A DNA stretch of 54,750 bases from Acidobacteriaceae bacterium (GCA_003134655.1 PLBY01000054.1:1-54750), one strand, 5' to 3'. Shown: positions 1 through 7,445, numbered from the stretch's first letter. Notes: generated by a model from the sequence alone, not told the origin. Translations and numbers: made by a program.

Positions 1-669
1 GTTGCGACTGTCATAGTCGACGAAACCCAGCCGCCTGAATCTGTTCATAAAGAAGCTGACCCGCGAGCGAGTTGTGCCCACCATTTCAGCCAATGTCCCC
101 TGACTAACGTTGGGAACCACAGTCTGGGGCGCGCCTTTTTTATCGAAATGAGCAAGCAGCAGAAGAATTCGGGCTAGCCTCTTTTCGCTGGAGTTGAAGA
201 GCTGATCAACAAGGTCCGCTTCGTATCGGATGTTTCGTGCTAACAAATGGTCAACGAACATGGCGGAAAAAGCGTGCTCCTGGTGAAGCGTTTGCATCAT
301 CTTCTGTTTCTCGATTCGCAGAACAGCACAATCGCTCATCGCGATCGCGGTCTCCACGCGGAGAGACTGACTTGCAAGGCAACCCTCGCCAAGAAACTCG
401 CCCTCACCTAATATGCCGATCGTTGCTTCCTTGCCGGTCTTCGAGACCACGGTGAGTCTTACCTTGCCTTTCTGGATGTAAAACACCGCGTCGGTCGGAT
501 CCCCTTGCGCGAAGATTGTTTGTTTCTTCGAAAAAAGCACAAATTTCCGGCCCTCGCCGATCGTGGCAAGGAATATGTTGGGGTCGAAATTATGCTTCTT
601 CTCAATGGGAGAGTGACTGATCAGAGGATGCAATGCATCCCAACTCGGAATCGCCGGAAATTGAAGCAT
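1..669 (-). CDS. Crp/Fnr-family transcriptional regulator (C-terminus cut by window edge)
   Basis: The reverse strand reads as 223 codons without a stop up to the window edge, so the C-terminal tip is missing. Residues about 35-130 form a cyclic-nucleotide-binding-type beta barrel (GEGEFLGEGCLA is the typical turn). The last part carries the winged-helix recognition segment (SQGTLAEMVGTTRSRVSFFM), as in Crp/Fnr proteins. I see no N-terminal cysteine cluster, so an Fnr-type iron-sulfur sensor is unlikely. The ATG is set by AAGGAG eight bases upstream. It follows the rubrerythrin gene after 49 bases on the same strand, so the two are probably cotranscribed. The effector is unknown. Confidence 0.9.
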   Translation of the reverse strand, partial: MLQFPAIPSWDALHPLISHSPIEKKHNFDPNIFLATIGEGRKFVLFSKKQTIFAQGDPTDAVFYIQKGKVRLTVVSKTGKEATIGILGEGEFLGEGCLASQSLRVETAIAMSDCAVLRIEKQKMMQTLHQEHAFSAMFVDHLLARNIRYEADLVDQLFNSSEKRLARILLLLAHFDKKGAPQTVVPNVSQGTLAEMVGTTRSRVSFFMNRFRRLGFVDYDSRN

Positions 670-718
670 AGAGACTCCTTAATCCGAAGAAGCGGGACGC
701 CTTTCGACGACCCGCTTG

Positions 719-1333
719 CTAGCTGACCTTCTCGTATTTGTCTTTGTGCGTGAAACACGACGGACACTTCGAAAAATCCAGTTTCGATGTCGTGTAGCCA
801 CACACCGTGCAGACGAAGTAGTCCATCGCTTTGGACCCTTTGAGTTTGGGGAGGTTGTTCAGAGCTTCGGAATACAACTTGGCGTGTTCGGCCTCCGCCG
901 TCTTTGCATAGTTGAAGGTCTGGACAGCGTCTCTGTTCCCCTCGGCGCGAGCCTGCTTGAGGAATTCCGGATACATCGTATCGCGCTCGTAGGACTCTCC
1001 CTTTATTGCGGTTTCGAGGTTTTCCTTGGTCGACTTGACGACCGGAGTCTCGATCTTTGCCTGGGCTGTACCGCCCATCTCCTTGATCACAGCGGCGTGG
1101 TTAGCGGCGTGAACTTCCTCTGCCTTAGCTGCAGCCCGGAACAGACTCGCAACTTCGCCGTACCCTTCCTGGTCTGCTCTTTCTACGAACGCGAGGTAGC
1201 GCGCGTGGGCATTGCTTTCGCCGTTGAACCCAGCCTGCAGGTCGTCCAGCGTCTTAGTTGCGGCCATCGCCCCGTTTGGCAGAGCAATCAAGGCGAGCGT
1301 GAACACAAGCGCACTGGAAGCGAACTTCTTCAT
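719..1333 (-). CDS. Exported rubrerythrin (diiron protein with rubredoxin-like domain)
   Basis: A 204-residue protein, with a likely signal peptide at residues 1-24 (cleavage after AMA). A ferritin-like four-helix domain follows, with the expected carboxylate/histidine ligands (E39, the EEVH segment at 72-75, E113, E149-H150). A C-terminal rubredoxin-like zinc or iron site has cysteines 175, 178, 190 and 193. Rubrerythrins reduce hydrogen peroxide using the diiron site. Export of one is unusual, because most are cytoplasmic. I chose the ATG at 1333 over an upstream in-frame start at 1417 because the signal peptide begins there and a GGAG lies upstream. It is probably the first gene of an operon with the Crp/Fnr regulator and diverges from the MacA gene. 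Confidence 0.9.
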   Translation of the reverse strand: MKKFASSALVFTLALIALPNGAMAATKTLDDLQAGFNGESNAHARYLAFVERADQEGYGEVASLFRAAAKAEEVHAANHAAVIKEMGGTAQAKIETPVVKSTKENLETAIKGESYERDTMYPEFLKQARAEGNRDAVQTFNYAKTAEAEHAKLYSEALNNLPKLKGSKAMDYFVCTVCGYTTSKLDFSKCPSCFTHKDKYEKVS

Positions 1334-1400
1334 ACCCGGTATTCTCCATTTCAGTTTCAACGAATGGCGACCTGCATCGAGATCGCTCGCCGATGAGAAG

Positions 1401-1416
1401 GGCACGGCGTGGGCCA
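1401..1416 (-). promoter_or_regulatory. Sigma-54-like promoter upstream of rubrerythrin
   Basis: On the reverse strand this reads TGGCCCACGCCGTGCC. It has GG and GC dinucleotides ten bases apart, as in the -24/-12 sigma-54 consensus TGGCAC-N5-TTGC. It lies about 68 bases upstream of the rubrerythrin ATG. The equivalent position in the second copy (6174-6189) also fits. The match is by eye; a short degenerate consensus occurs by chance, so this is a candidate. Confidence 0.4.
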
Positions 1417-1420
1417 AGCA

Positions 1421-1434
1421 TCGACTTTCGTCAA
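1421..1434. promoter_or_regulatory. Possible Crp/Fnr-family half-site pair
   Basis: The bases TCGAC-TTTC-GTCAA form a near-perfect dyad resembling the TTGAC-N4-GTCAA sites used by some Crp/Fnr-family proteins. It sits four bases upstream of the sigma-54-like element, and a Crp/Fnr gene lies in the same transcription unit. In the second copy the same place (6194-6207) reads TTGACTGGTGCCAA, a weaker dyad. Autoregulation is an inference. Confidence 0.3.
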
Positions 1435-1499
1435 GTTACACAGAACAAACAGCAAAACCCGCATAGATGTGAGCCGCAGTCCAACGCATGTCAGAAGAA

Positions 1500-1533
1500 T
1501 CGGACGGCGGGCGTCCAAACCATCGGACGTCAC
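1500..1533. promoter_or_regulatory. TCGGAC triple half-site operator, copy A
   Basis: TCGGAC, seven bases, GTCCAA, four bases, TCGGACGTCAC. The first two half-sites are an inverted repeat (one mismatch). The third is in direct orientation. The same elements with the same spacing occur at 6273-6306. It lies about 100 bases from the leftward sigma-54-like element and about 120 from the rightward TTGGCA block, a typical distance for an enhancer-binding activator. The bound protein is unknown. Confidence 0.5.
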
Positions 1534-1623
1534 AGGGCATCTGGTGCCCGTTGGTCATTCAATGTCTTCCTGGCACCTTAAGTTGGCGTACACAGAGGTC
1601 AGACGTGAAATGGTCCTATCGAG

Positions 1624-1680
1624 TTTGTTCTCTGTCGGTTGGCAGTTTCTTTCGTTTGATCGAATTCCAAGAGTAAAGAC
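1624..1680 (+). promoter_or_regulatory. Conserved promoter-like block upstream of macA
   Basis: TTTGTTCTCTGTCG, one variable base, TTGGCA matches 6374-6394 at 20 of 21 positions. After it both copies have TTT at a -12-like position and a GAGTAAAGA about 31-33 bases downstream. The TTGGCA could be a sigma-54 -24 element, but the expected GC at -12 is CG here and AG in the other copy, so the promoter class is uncertain. The strong conservation suggests function. Confidence 0.4.
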
Positions 1681-1879
1681 TTGTAATTACCCCCTTCTTC
1701 GCTCCTTCTCGGCACTCAACCTGCACCCAATATTGTTGGATGGCCAAGTTGCGAGAAGCACTCGTACGAGACCGGCGGGCCTGATTTCCGCATCTTCGCG
1801 CCTGGGATGCCATTCGGCTTGATGGCATGGTAGGCGGGACGCATCCCAGGTCCCGAGTACGTTTTTCAAGGACATCAAT

Positions 1880-3268
1880 ATGAAGCTTCTTCGACGCCAA
1901 TGGTTGATCGGAATTCTGGCTGTGCTGGCAGTAGCTGCCGTGGCCGCATCTCAATTGAAGGGAATCAACAGTCCGCAATACTTCACGGCGAAAACTGACC
2001 GGGGGGACATCCGGCAGATGGTAGAGGCCACCGGCACCATCAATGCCGTAACCACCGTGCAGGTCGGCTCCCAGGTGTCAGGGACCATTTCTCGTCTGTA
2101 CGTGGACTTCAATTCGCGGGTCAAGAGGGGCCAGGTTATAGCGCAGATCGATCCGGCGCTGTTCGAGGGGTCGTTGTTGCAAGCTAAAGCCGATCTGGCA
2201 AACGCACGCGCCAACGTCGCGACGACGAAAGCAAATCTCCAGAAGGCACTGGCCACACAGATTCAGACGGCGGCCGATTACGAACGTGCCAAGGGCCTGA
2301 CCGCACAAGGCGTCATGAGCCCGCAGCAACTTGATCTGGCCAAGGCCAACTCCGATTCGGCCGTTGCTGCCGTCGCCGCAACTGATGCCCAAGTGAGCCA
2401 GGCTGAAGCCCAGGTTCAGCAGCGGGAGGCCGCTGTAACCGTGGCCCAGACCAACCTGGACTACACCACCATCCGCGCTCCTATCGATGGCACTGTGATC
2501 GCTCGCAACGTGGACGTTGGCCAGACCGTCGCAGCCTCGCTGCAGGCTCCCACTCTTTTCACGATCGCCCAGGACCTGACGAAAATGCAGGTGTATGCCA
2601 GCACAGACGAGTCCGATGTGGGCGCGATCCGGGCAAACCAGCAAGTCACCTTCAAGGTCGACGCATATCCCAAGGAGAACTTCAGCGGCCGGGTCTCGCA
2701 GGTGCGCATGAACGCCACCACCGTCCAGAATGTCGTCACCTACAACACGATCATCGATTTTGAGAACCCTGAGATGAGACTGTTTCCCGGCATGACGGCC
2801 TACGTCACGATTCCGGTAGCTTCAGCAGCTGACGTCCTCCGAGTTCCTAATAGTGCCTTGCGCTACAAACCTGACATGAAGGCGGAGGAAATACGCGCGC
2901 TGTATAAGAAATTTGGGCTCGATGATGCAATCCCGCCGCCCCCTGTCAACCGCGCGGCGCTCAGCAACCCGGAATCCGGTGGCGGAACGGTGAAGCAAGT
3001 TAACCACCGCGTGGCCGGCGAGCAAAGTGATGCAGTTGGGCTCGCCCCGACGTCCGCTCCGCGTCTTGATGTGGCTGTCCTCTGGAAGTTGCGGCCGGAC
3101 AAAACTCTGGAACCGATAAGAATCCGATCCGGCATAACCGACCACACGGTGACAGAGGTGGCCGAGTTGTTCAACGGATCACTGAAGAATGACGACGAAC
3201 TGGTCACAGGTGCTGTTCTCACTGGACCGAAAATGGGGCCCGGAACGACGGCCACAAATCGGCATTAA
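1880..3268 (+). CDS. macA: MacA-like periplasmic adaptor of an ABC efflux pump
   Basis: A 462-residue membrane-fusion (HlyD/RND adaptor) protein. It has one N-terminal membrane anchor (residues about 9-27). A split barrel-sandwich domain opens with a V(Q/G)SQVSG segment, followed by an Ala/Gln-rich coiled-coil hairpin (about 90-185) and a beta barrel. It is longer than the usual 370-400 residues because of an extra polar, proline-rich stretch at about 325-395, before the membrane-proximal domain. MacA proteins bridge an inner-membrane MacB transporter to an outer-membrane TolC channel; no TolC-like gene is present here. The next gene, the ATPase, starts 21 bases downstream. Confidence 0.9.
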   Translation: MKLLRRQWLIGILAVLAVAAVAASQLKGINSPQYFTAKTDRGDIRQMVEATGTINAVTTVQVGSQVSGTISRLYVDFNSRVKRGQVIAQIDPALFEGSLLQAKADLANARANVATTKANLQKALATQIQTAADYERAKGLTAQGVMSPQQLDLAKANSDSAVAAVAATDAQVSQAEAQVQQREAAVTVAQTNLDYTTIRAPIDGTVIARNVDVGQTVAASLQAPTLFTIAQDLTKMQVYASTDESDVGAIRANQQVTFKVDAYPKENFSGRVSQVRMNATTVQNVVTYNTIIDFENPEMRLFPGMTAYVTIPVASAADVLRVPNSALRYKPDMKAEEIRALYKKFGLDDAIPPPPVNRAALSNPESGGGTVKQVNHRVAGEQSDAVGLAPTSAPRLDVAVLWKLRPDKTLEPIRIRSGITDHTVTEVAELFNGSLKNDDELVTGAVLTGPKMGPGTTATNRH

Positions 3269-3289
3269 GCACAAAATGCAGAGGAACTC

Positions 3290-4075
3290 ATGGTCACGAT
3301 GAGCCAACCCGAAATCGACGTCGCGATCCAACAACTGGGGGAAGCGACGATTCGAGTCCTGGATCTCCACAAGTACTACGACTTGGGCGAAACCCGCGTC
3401 CATGCCTTGCGCGGGATCACAATGGACATCGCCAGTGGTGAGTTCGTGGCCATCATGGGAGCAAGTGGGAGTGGCAAATCCACGTTCATGAATATTCTGG
3501 GCTGCCTCGACAAGCCAAGTTCTGGAAAGTATTTCCTCGACGGCATCGATGTTTCAGGCCTGGGCAAGGACGAGTTGGCTGCGATACGGAATCGAAAGAT
3601 CGGCTTCGTTTTTCAGGGATTCAACCTGCTCTCCCGGACCACAGCGCTGGAGAATGTGGAGTTGCCAACTTTGTACGCCCAGGTCGACAAGGCAGAGGGC
3701 GAGAAGCGAGCACGGGAAGCTCTTGACCTTGTCGGTCTCATAGACCGCTCGACACATTTCCCTTCACAACTATCTGGCGGACAACAACAGCGTGTCGCGA
3801 TTGCGCGCGCCCTAGTGAACAAACCGTCGATTTTGCTGGCGGATGAGCCAACCGGGAATCTGGACAGCCGCACATCGGTGGAGATCATGGAGATTCTCGA
3901 GAGACTGAACAACATTGGACTGACCATCGTTTTGGTTACCCACGAGCACGATATTTCGCAGTTTGCCAGGCGCGCGATCCAGTTTCGCGACGGGAGGGTT
4001 CGCCGGGACGAGCTTGTGGTAAATCGCCAGACAGCATCCCAAGTGCTCAAGAACCTTCCGGTGGAGGAGGACTAG
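3290..4075 (+). CDS. MacB-type ABC transporter ATPase
   Basis: A 261-residue nucleotide-binding subunit. It has Walker A GASGSGKS (57-64), Q-loop glutamine 109, signature LSGGQQQR (161-168), Walker B ILLADEP (181-187) and the H-loop VTHEHD. It belongs to the LolD/MacB class (type VII ABC systems), where the ATPase and permease may be separate, as here. GAGGAA lies just before the ATG at 3290; a second ATG three codons on is also possible. It would power the permease encoded immediately downstream. Confidence 0.95.
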   Translation: MVTMSQPEIDVAIQQLGEATIRVLDLHKYYDLGETRVHALRGITMDIASGEFVAIMGASGSGKSTFMNILGCLDKPSSGKYFLDGIDVSGLGKDELAAIRNRKIGFVFQGFNLLSRTTALENVELPTLYAQVDKAEGEKRAREALDLVGLIDRSTHFPSQLSGGQQQRVAIARALVNKPSILLADEPTGNLDSRTSVEIMEILERLNNIGLTIVLVTHEHDISQFARRAIQFRDGRVRRDELVVNRQTASQVLKNLPVEED

Positions 4076-4109
4076 TGGTTCCACGCTGTCCCCTGAAGAG
4101 GAATCAAGT

Positions 4110-5330
4110 ATGGACTTAGTCGCCGTAGCGCGAATCGCGGTGCGAGCTCTAGCTCGCAACAAGATGCGGTCGAGCCTGACTATGCTGGGCATCATCATCG
4201 GCGTCGGCGCCGTCATCGCCATGGTAGGGGTGGGGCAAGGGGCACAGCAGCAGGTACAGCAAGAAATCGCTGCTATGGGTTCGAACATCCTGTTCGTTGG
4301 CTCCGGTACGGTCACACGTGGCGGAACTCACATGGGCTGGGGTGCCACCAAGACCCTGGTCTACGCAGATATGCTTGCCATTCTGAGAGAGTGTCCTGCG
4401 GTCAAGGCAGCTGCCCCCGGCAGTAATACCAGTTCACAAGTTGTTTTTGGCAATGACAACTGGGCGACTCGAATCAACGGCACCGAGCCGCAATACTTCG
4501 ACATCCGGAACTGGCCCTTTCAGGAGGGGACTGAATTCACACAGGAAGATGTGGATATGGCGGCGAACGTCGCGGTCATCGGCGAAAGCGTGCGCAAGAA
4601 CCTATTCGGAGCAGCCGATCCGCTCGGGCAGACCATCCGGATCAAGAGTCTCCCTTTCAAGGTCGTGGGCGTGCTCGCTCAAAAGGGGACCTCAGCGGCA
4701 ATGGGCGATGATCAGGATGACGTAGTGCTCGTTCCCATCACAACCCTGCAAAAGAAGATCAGCGGGCAGGATTGGCTACGTTGGATCATGGTCTCCGCCA
4801 CTTCGCGTCAGGCAAGCTACGCTGCCCAAGAGCAGATCACGTCGCTGCTGCGCGATCGTCACCGCATTCGTGCCGGGCAGGACGATGACTTCATGGTACG
4901 GAACCTGGCAGATATGGCGGACCTCGCAGACCAAGCCGGGAGTATCATGACCATGCTCCTGGCCTCGATTGCGAGCGTTTCATTGATCGTCGGTGGCATT
5001 GGCATCATGAACATCATGCTGGTGTCGGTCACCGAGCGTACTCGCGAGATTGGCATCCGCATGGCTATCGGCGCCACGGAGCACAATGTGCAGAGCCAGT
5101 TTCTGACTGAGGCAGTTGTGCTCAGTCTGATTGGCGGCGCGATCGGAATCGTCTTTGGGATGGGCGCCTCCTACCTCATCACCAAGACCCTGGGCTGGGT
5201 GGTGCTGATCTCTCCGCTCGCGATCGTAACGGCGGTGGTGTTCTCCATGGCGGTGGGGATATTCTTCGGCTTCTACCCCGCGCGGAAAGCGGCGCACCTA
5301 AATCCGATCGAGGCGTTACGCTACGAGTAG
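4110..5330 (+). CDS. MacB-type ABC transporter permease
   Basis: A 406-residue permease with the MacB fold. One N-terminal membrane helix (about 22-45) is followed by a periplasmic domain of about 220 residues (MacB_PCD). Three C-terminal helices follow, around a conserved GGIGIMNIMLVSVTERTREI segment and the closing FYPARKAAHLNPIEALRYE. It works by mechanotransmission with the MacA adaptor and the separate ATPase to expel drugs, peptides or lipids. The substrate cannot be read from sequence. It lies 34 bases after the ATPase. Confidence 0.93.
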   Translation: MDLVAVARIAVRALARNKMRSSLTMLGIIIGVGAVIAMVGVGQGAQQQVQQEIAAMGSNILFVGSGTVTRGGTHMGWGATKTLVYADMLAILRECPAVKAAAPGSNTSSQVVFGNDNWATRINGTEPQYFDIRNWPFQEGTEFTQEDVDMAANVAVIGESVRKNLFGAADPLGQTIRIKSLPFKVVGVLAQKGTSAAMGDDQDDVVLVPITTLQKKISGQDWLRWIMVSATSRQASYAAQEQITSLLRDRHRIRAGQDDDFMVRNLADMADLADQAGSIMTMLLASIASVSLIVGGIGIMNIMLVSVTERTREIGIRMAIGATEHNVQSQFLTEAVVLSLIGGAIGIVFGMGASYLITKTLGWVVLISPLAIVTAVVFSMAVGIFFGFYPARKAAHLNPIEALRYE

Positions 5331-5380
5331 GCGCAAGCTCGGAAAGCGCGACGCCGAAAGGAATCCAACAGGAGGGCAAG

Positions 5381-5758
5381 GTGAAGCGGGAACACTTCAT
5401 TCGGCTGGTGGAGGAAGTGTTGGACTCGCTTCCGATGGAATTCCGAGAGCGGATCCACAATCTCGCGGTAATAGTTGAGGACCGGCCAAGGATGCGCAAG
5501 AAAGCGCGCGGGCTTGGAGGGAAAATCGGTCCCCACAAACCCCGCAGCCTACTGATGGGAGTTTTCCAGGGTGTGCCTGCTACGCAGAAAAGCGTGTTCG
5601 ACCTTTGCCCCGGACCGGACCGCATCGTCCTCTACCAGAAAAATATCGAAGCGGTCTGCCGGAACCACCCAGAAATCCGTCATGAAGTCCGGCAGACCGT
5701 ACTCCACGAACTAGGGCACTACTTCGGGATGGACGAATCCCAACTTAAGGACGTTTAA
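5381..5758 (+). CDS. Zincin-like metallopeptidase (MMP-like domain)
   Basis: A 125-residue protein with HELGH at residues 109-113 near the C-terminus and a downstream aspartate (GMDE) as possible third ligand. It matches the small Zincin_1/DUF1025-type family in size and motif placement. It starts with GTG; AGGAGGG five bases upstream fixes the start. It follows the MacB permease by 50 bases on the same strand and is probably the last gene of that operon. Its substrate is unknown and the family's enzymatic activity is mostly inferred. Confidence 0.8.
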   Translation: MKREHFIRLVEEVLDSLPMEFRERIHNLAVIVEDRPRMRKKARGLGGKIGPHKPRSLLMGVFQGVPATQKSVFDLCPGPDRIVLYQKNIEAVCRNHPEIRHEVRQTVLHELGHYFGMDESQLKDV

Positions 5759-5834
5759 TTCCGTCATCTAAGCGTACCCGGTTCCTGCCAGATCGCCGGC
5801 CGTAAGTGTTTCCAAAGATTCAACGATGTGCGTT

Positions 5835-6065
5835 TTACCATTTCTCTTCCCCGATCAAGCCGAGGATTCCAAGGAAATGAGCGGCTGCGTCCATCTGGCG
5901 GCGCTCAGTCGTTTCTGTCGCTCCCCTGTACCACAATTCCCGGGCGCGGAGGCCGATTGCAGCTTGAGCTCGGGCGACGCGTGTTCGTACTTTCTTGCGG
6001 TCTGGCTCCAAAACGGCTTCTCTATAAAGCACCAGCCAATTCTGATTTCCGTCTGAATTCGCCAT
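5835..6065 (-). CDS. Small uncharacterised protein (76 aa)
   Basis: The product is a 76-residue, mostly helical, Arg/Glu-rich protein without signal peptide or membrane segment. It has the pattern LYREAVLEPDRKKVRTRV, typical of short acidobacterial hypothetical proteins, but I do not know a function. The ATG at 6065 is chosen because AAGGA precedes it by about ten bases; the longer frame to 6221 runs into the regulatory region. It reads away from the hibernation-factor array, from the second divergent regulatory region. Confidence 0.6.
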   Translation of the reverse strand: MANSDGNQNWLVLYREAVLEPDRKKVRTRVARAQAAIGLRARELWYRGATETTERRQMDAAAHFLGILGLIGEEKW

Positions 6066-6173
6066 TGGTGATTTTCCTTGTGCACTGACGAGAGTGCCGT
6101 TCTCAACGAGATTACTTGTGGACTTTCCAAAGGGACTTGCTAACTCCGAGACACAAGGAGAGCTTTGACCTGC

Positions 6174-6189
6174 GGCACGGCACCTGCCA
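6174..6189 (-). promoter_or_regulatory. Sigma-54-like promoter upstream of the 76-aa gene
   Basis: The reverse strand reads TGGCAGGTGCCGTGCC, with GG and GC ten bases apart and TGGCA at the -24 end. It aligns without gaps with the candidate promoter of rubrerythrin. It lies about 110 bases from the ATG at 6065. This is a consensus match by eye only. Confidence 0.4.
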
Positions 6190-6272
6190 GGCGTTGACTG
6201 GTGCCAAGTTGCACATAACAAACATCAATGACAATACGGGTTTCACCTACAGGCACGCACGCGTCAAAGGAA

Positions 6273-6306
6273 TCGGACCGCGAATGTCCGAAGTGTCGGA
6301 CGTCAC
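6273..6306. promoter_or_regulatory. TCGGAC triple half-site operator, copy B
   Basis: TCGGAC, seven bases, GTCCGA (perfect inverted repeat), four bases, TCGGACGTCAC. Elements and spacing are identical to 1500-1533, whereas the bases between them differ. Such conservation of half-sites and not of spacers is what a protein-binding site would leave. The centre lies about 100 bases from each of the flanking promoter-like elements. Confidence 0.55.
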
Positions 6307-6373
6307 GACGCTTCAGGTCTCCTTCTATGGCGGGTGGATGGGACAAGAAACCGACTCCGAACTGTCTCTTGCC

Positions 6374-6431
6374 TTTGTTCTCTGTCGCTTGGCATGTCCT
6401 TTAGTCGATTGAGACCGCTGACGAGTAAAGA
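6374..6431 (+). promoter_or_regulatory. Conserved promoter-like block upstream of the hibernation-factor array
   Basis: The block is the same as at 1624-1680: TTTGTTCTCTGTCG, one variable base, TTGGCA, then a TTT at the -12-like position and GAGTAAAGA 33 bases after the TTGGCA start. It lies about 260 bases before the first ATG of the array, so a long leader would follow if transcription starts here. Confidence 0.4.
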
Positions 6432-6657
6432 TTTGCAACCGTCTTCCTCTTCCAGGCCTCGGCACCAAACATGCACAGACGCTCGTTGAGGGCGCACAGA
6501 TGCGAGAAGGCGCTGCAAATCTCCCGAAGAGTTTGGCCTCAGAGAGTCAGACCTAGACCGACCTTGACGCACAAGATCGGGGGAGGTGGAGGATGAAACA
6601 CACACTGCGACCGGCCAACTCTCAAGCGCCGTGAAACTGCTCCAATTAGGGGGCTAT

Positions 6658-7053
6658 ATGCAATTTGAAATTCGTGCCAAGGACGTAAGCATCAGCCGGG
6701 CACTACGTAACCACATTGAACGGCGCCTTCGCTTTGCGTTGGACCGCTTCGCCAGTCGGATCAGGCAAGTGCGTGTGAAGCTGGCCGATCCAAACGGTCC
6801 TTGCGGTGGAATTGACAAATGCTGCAAGCTCGCAATTTCGTTGGACCGCTCGTCGACGATTGTCGTGGAGAGTCATGCTTCAAATGTCTACGCGGCAATT
6901 GACTGCATTGCCGACAAGGCGGCGACCTATATCGGCCGCAGGCTCAAACGTCCCCACGGTCGCAAAACGTTGAGAACAATCTCTGAATTGCTCTTGCAGG
7001 AATCGACCAACGTGGTTATGCCGGCCGACCTGCAGCCCGGAGGTGCGCCATGA
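6658..7053 (+). CDS. Ribosome hibernation-promoting factor (HPF/RaiA family), short form
   Basis: A 131-residue protein with the HPF/RaiA beta-alpha fold: an N-terminal IRAKDVSISRALRNHIERRL helix region, a central sheet and a second helix ending in a basic stretch (RRLKRPHGRKT). Such proteins bind the decoding region of the 30S subunit in stationary phase. It lacks the C-terminal dimerisation domain of long HPF. Four cysteines (49, 55, 56, 83) include the cluster GPCGGIDKCCK, where other members usually have basic or small residues. The ATG at 6658 is preceded by AGGGGG. Its stop overlaps the next start by four bases (ATGA), so the two are translationally coupled. Confidence 0.85.
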   Translation: MQFEIRAKDVSISRALRNHIERRLRFALDRFASRIRQVRVKLADPNGPCGGIDKCCKLAISLDRSSTIVVESHASNVYAAIDCIADKAATYIGRRLKRPHGRKTLRTISELLLQESTNVVMPADLQPGGAP

Positions 7054-7445
7054 AACCGAGTCGAAAGAGAATTCTGGTCGCAGATTGCCACGAAGATGTC
7101 CTCATCATTCTTGAGAAGCTTCTTGAGGATGCGGGATTCGACACGACGACTGTCTGGACTGCAAAGGAAGCTCTGAAGCTGGCTGATTCGCAAGCTTTCG
7201 ACTTGGCACTGGTTAGCGAATACTTGCCCGATGCCGACTGTGAGGACGTGTTGAAAGTACTGCAGAAGAGAGGTCGGCAAATCCCCTGCATCGTCATGCA
7301 ACCGAGCGCGCCTGAGTTTGTCGACTTCACCCGGTTCGAGGCCTTGGGCGCGAAAGACATCGTTTGCAAACACTGTTTTCGCCAGATTGTCGAGATTGTT
7401 AGGGAGTGTCTGCTGTGCGATCGGAAGCGGATCGCGGCTGCCTGA
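7050..7445 (+). CDS. Receiver-domain protein lacking the phospho-accepting aspartate
   Basis: A 131-residue single CheY-like domain. The conserved lysine is present (K107). The acidic pair is reduced to D12 followed by C13. The phosphorylation site, normally aspartate in LLD-x-x-(M/L)P, is serine 56 (ALVSEYLP). It should therefore not be phosphorylated in the usual way and may act as a constitutive or ligand-controlled pseudo-receiver. It has no output domain. The coupling to the hibernation factor suggests the two work together, which is an inference. Confidence 0.8.
   Translation: MKPSRKRILVADCHEDVLIILEKLLEDAGFDTTTVWTAKEALKLADSQAFDLALVSEYLPDADCEDVLKVLQKRGRQIPCIVMQPSAPEFVDFTRFEALGAKDIVCKHCFRQIVEIVRECLLCDRKRIAAA

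Larger units (their letters stand above)
1401..1758. repeat. Divergent regulatory region, copy A of a duplicated module
   Basis: This intergenic stretch between the rubrerythrin and macA genes is a diverged copy of 6174-6509. Positions 1401-1533 align with 6174-6306 over 133 bases without any gap, at roughly two-thirds identity by hand count. Further right the match resumes: TTTGTTCTCTGTCG followed by one variable base and TTGGCA, then GAGTAAAGA, then TGCGAGAAG, in the same order with one net length difference of about 21 bases. The region holds no convincing gene. The remaining bases up to the macA start (1759-1879) show nothing I can name. Confidence 0.75.
6174..6509. repeat. Divergent regulatory region, copy B of a duplicated module
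   Basis: This is the partner of 1401-1758. It keeps the order: sigma-54-like element on the reverse strand, weak Crp/Fnr-like dyad, TCGGAC operator, 21-base TTTGTTCTCTGTCG/TTGGCA block, GAGTAAAGA, TGCGAGAAG. It separates the 76-residue gene (leftward) from the hibernation-factor gene (rightward). The flanks at 6066-6173 and 6510-6657 show no gene or clear signal. Confidence 0.75.

Noticed and set aside
1639..1655. Forward sigma-54 promoter upstream of macA
   Set aside because: The expected GC at -12 is CG here and AG in the other copy, so I keep it only as an unclassified promoter-like block.
1409..1822. Open frame in copy A that matches, in phase, an open frame in copy B (6116-6412)
   Set aside because: The translations share short words, but changes do not favour third codon positions and no start with a ribosome-binding site exists; DNA similarity explains it.
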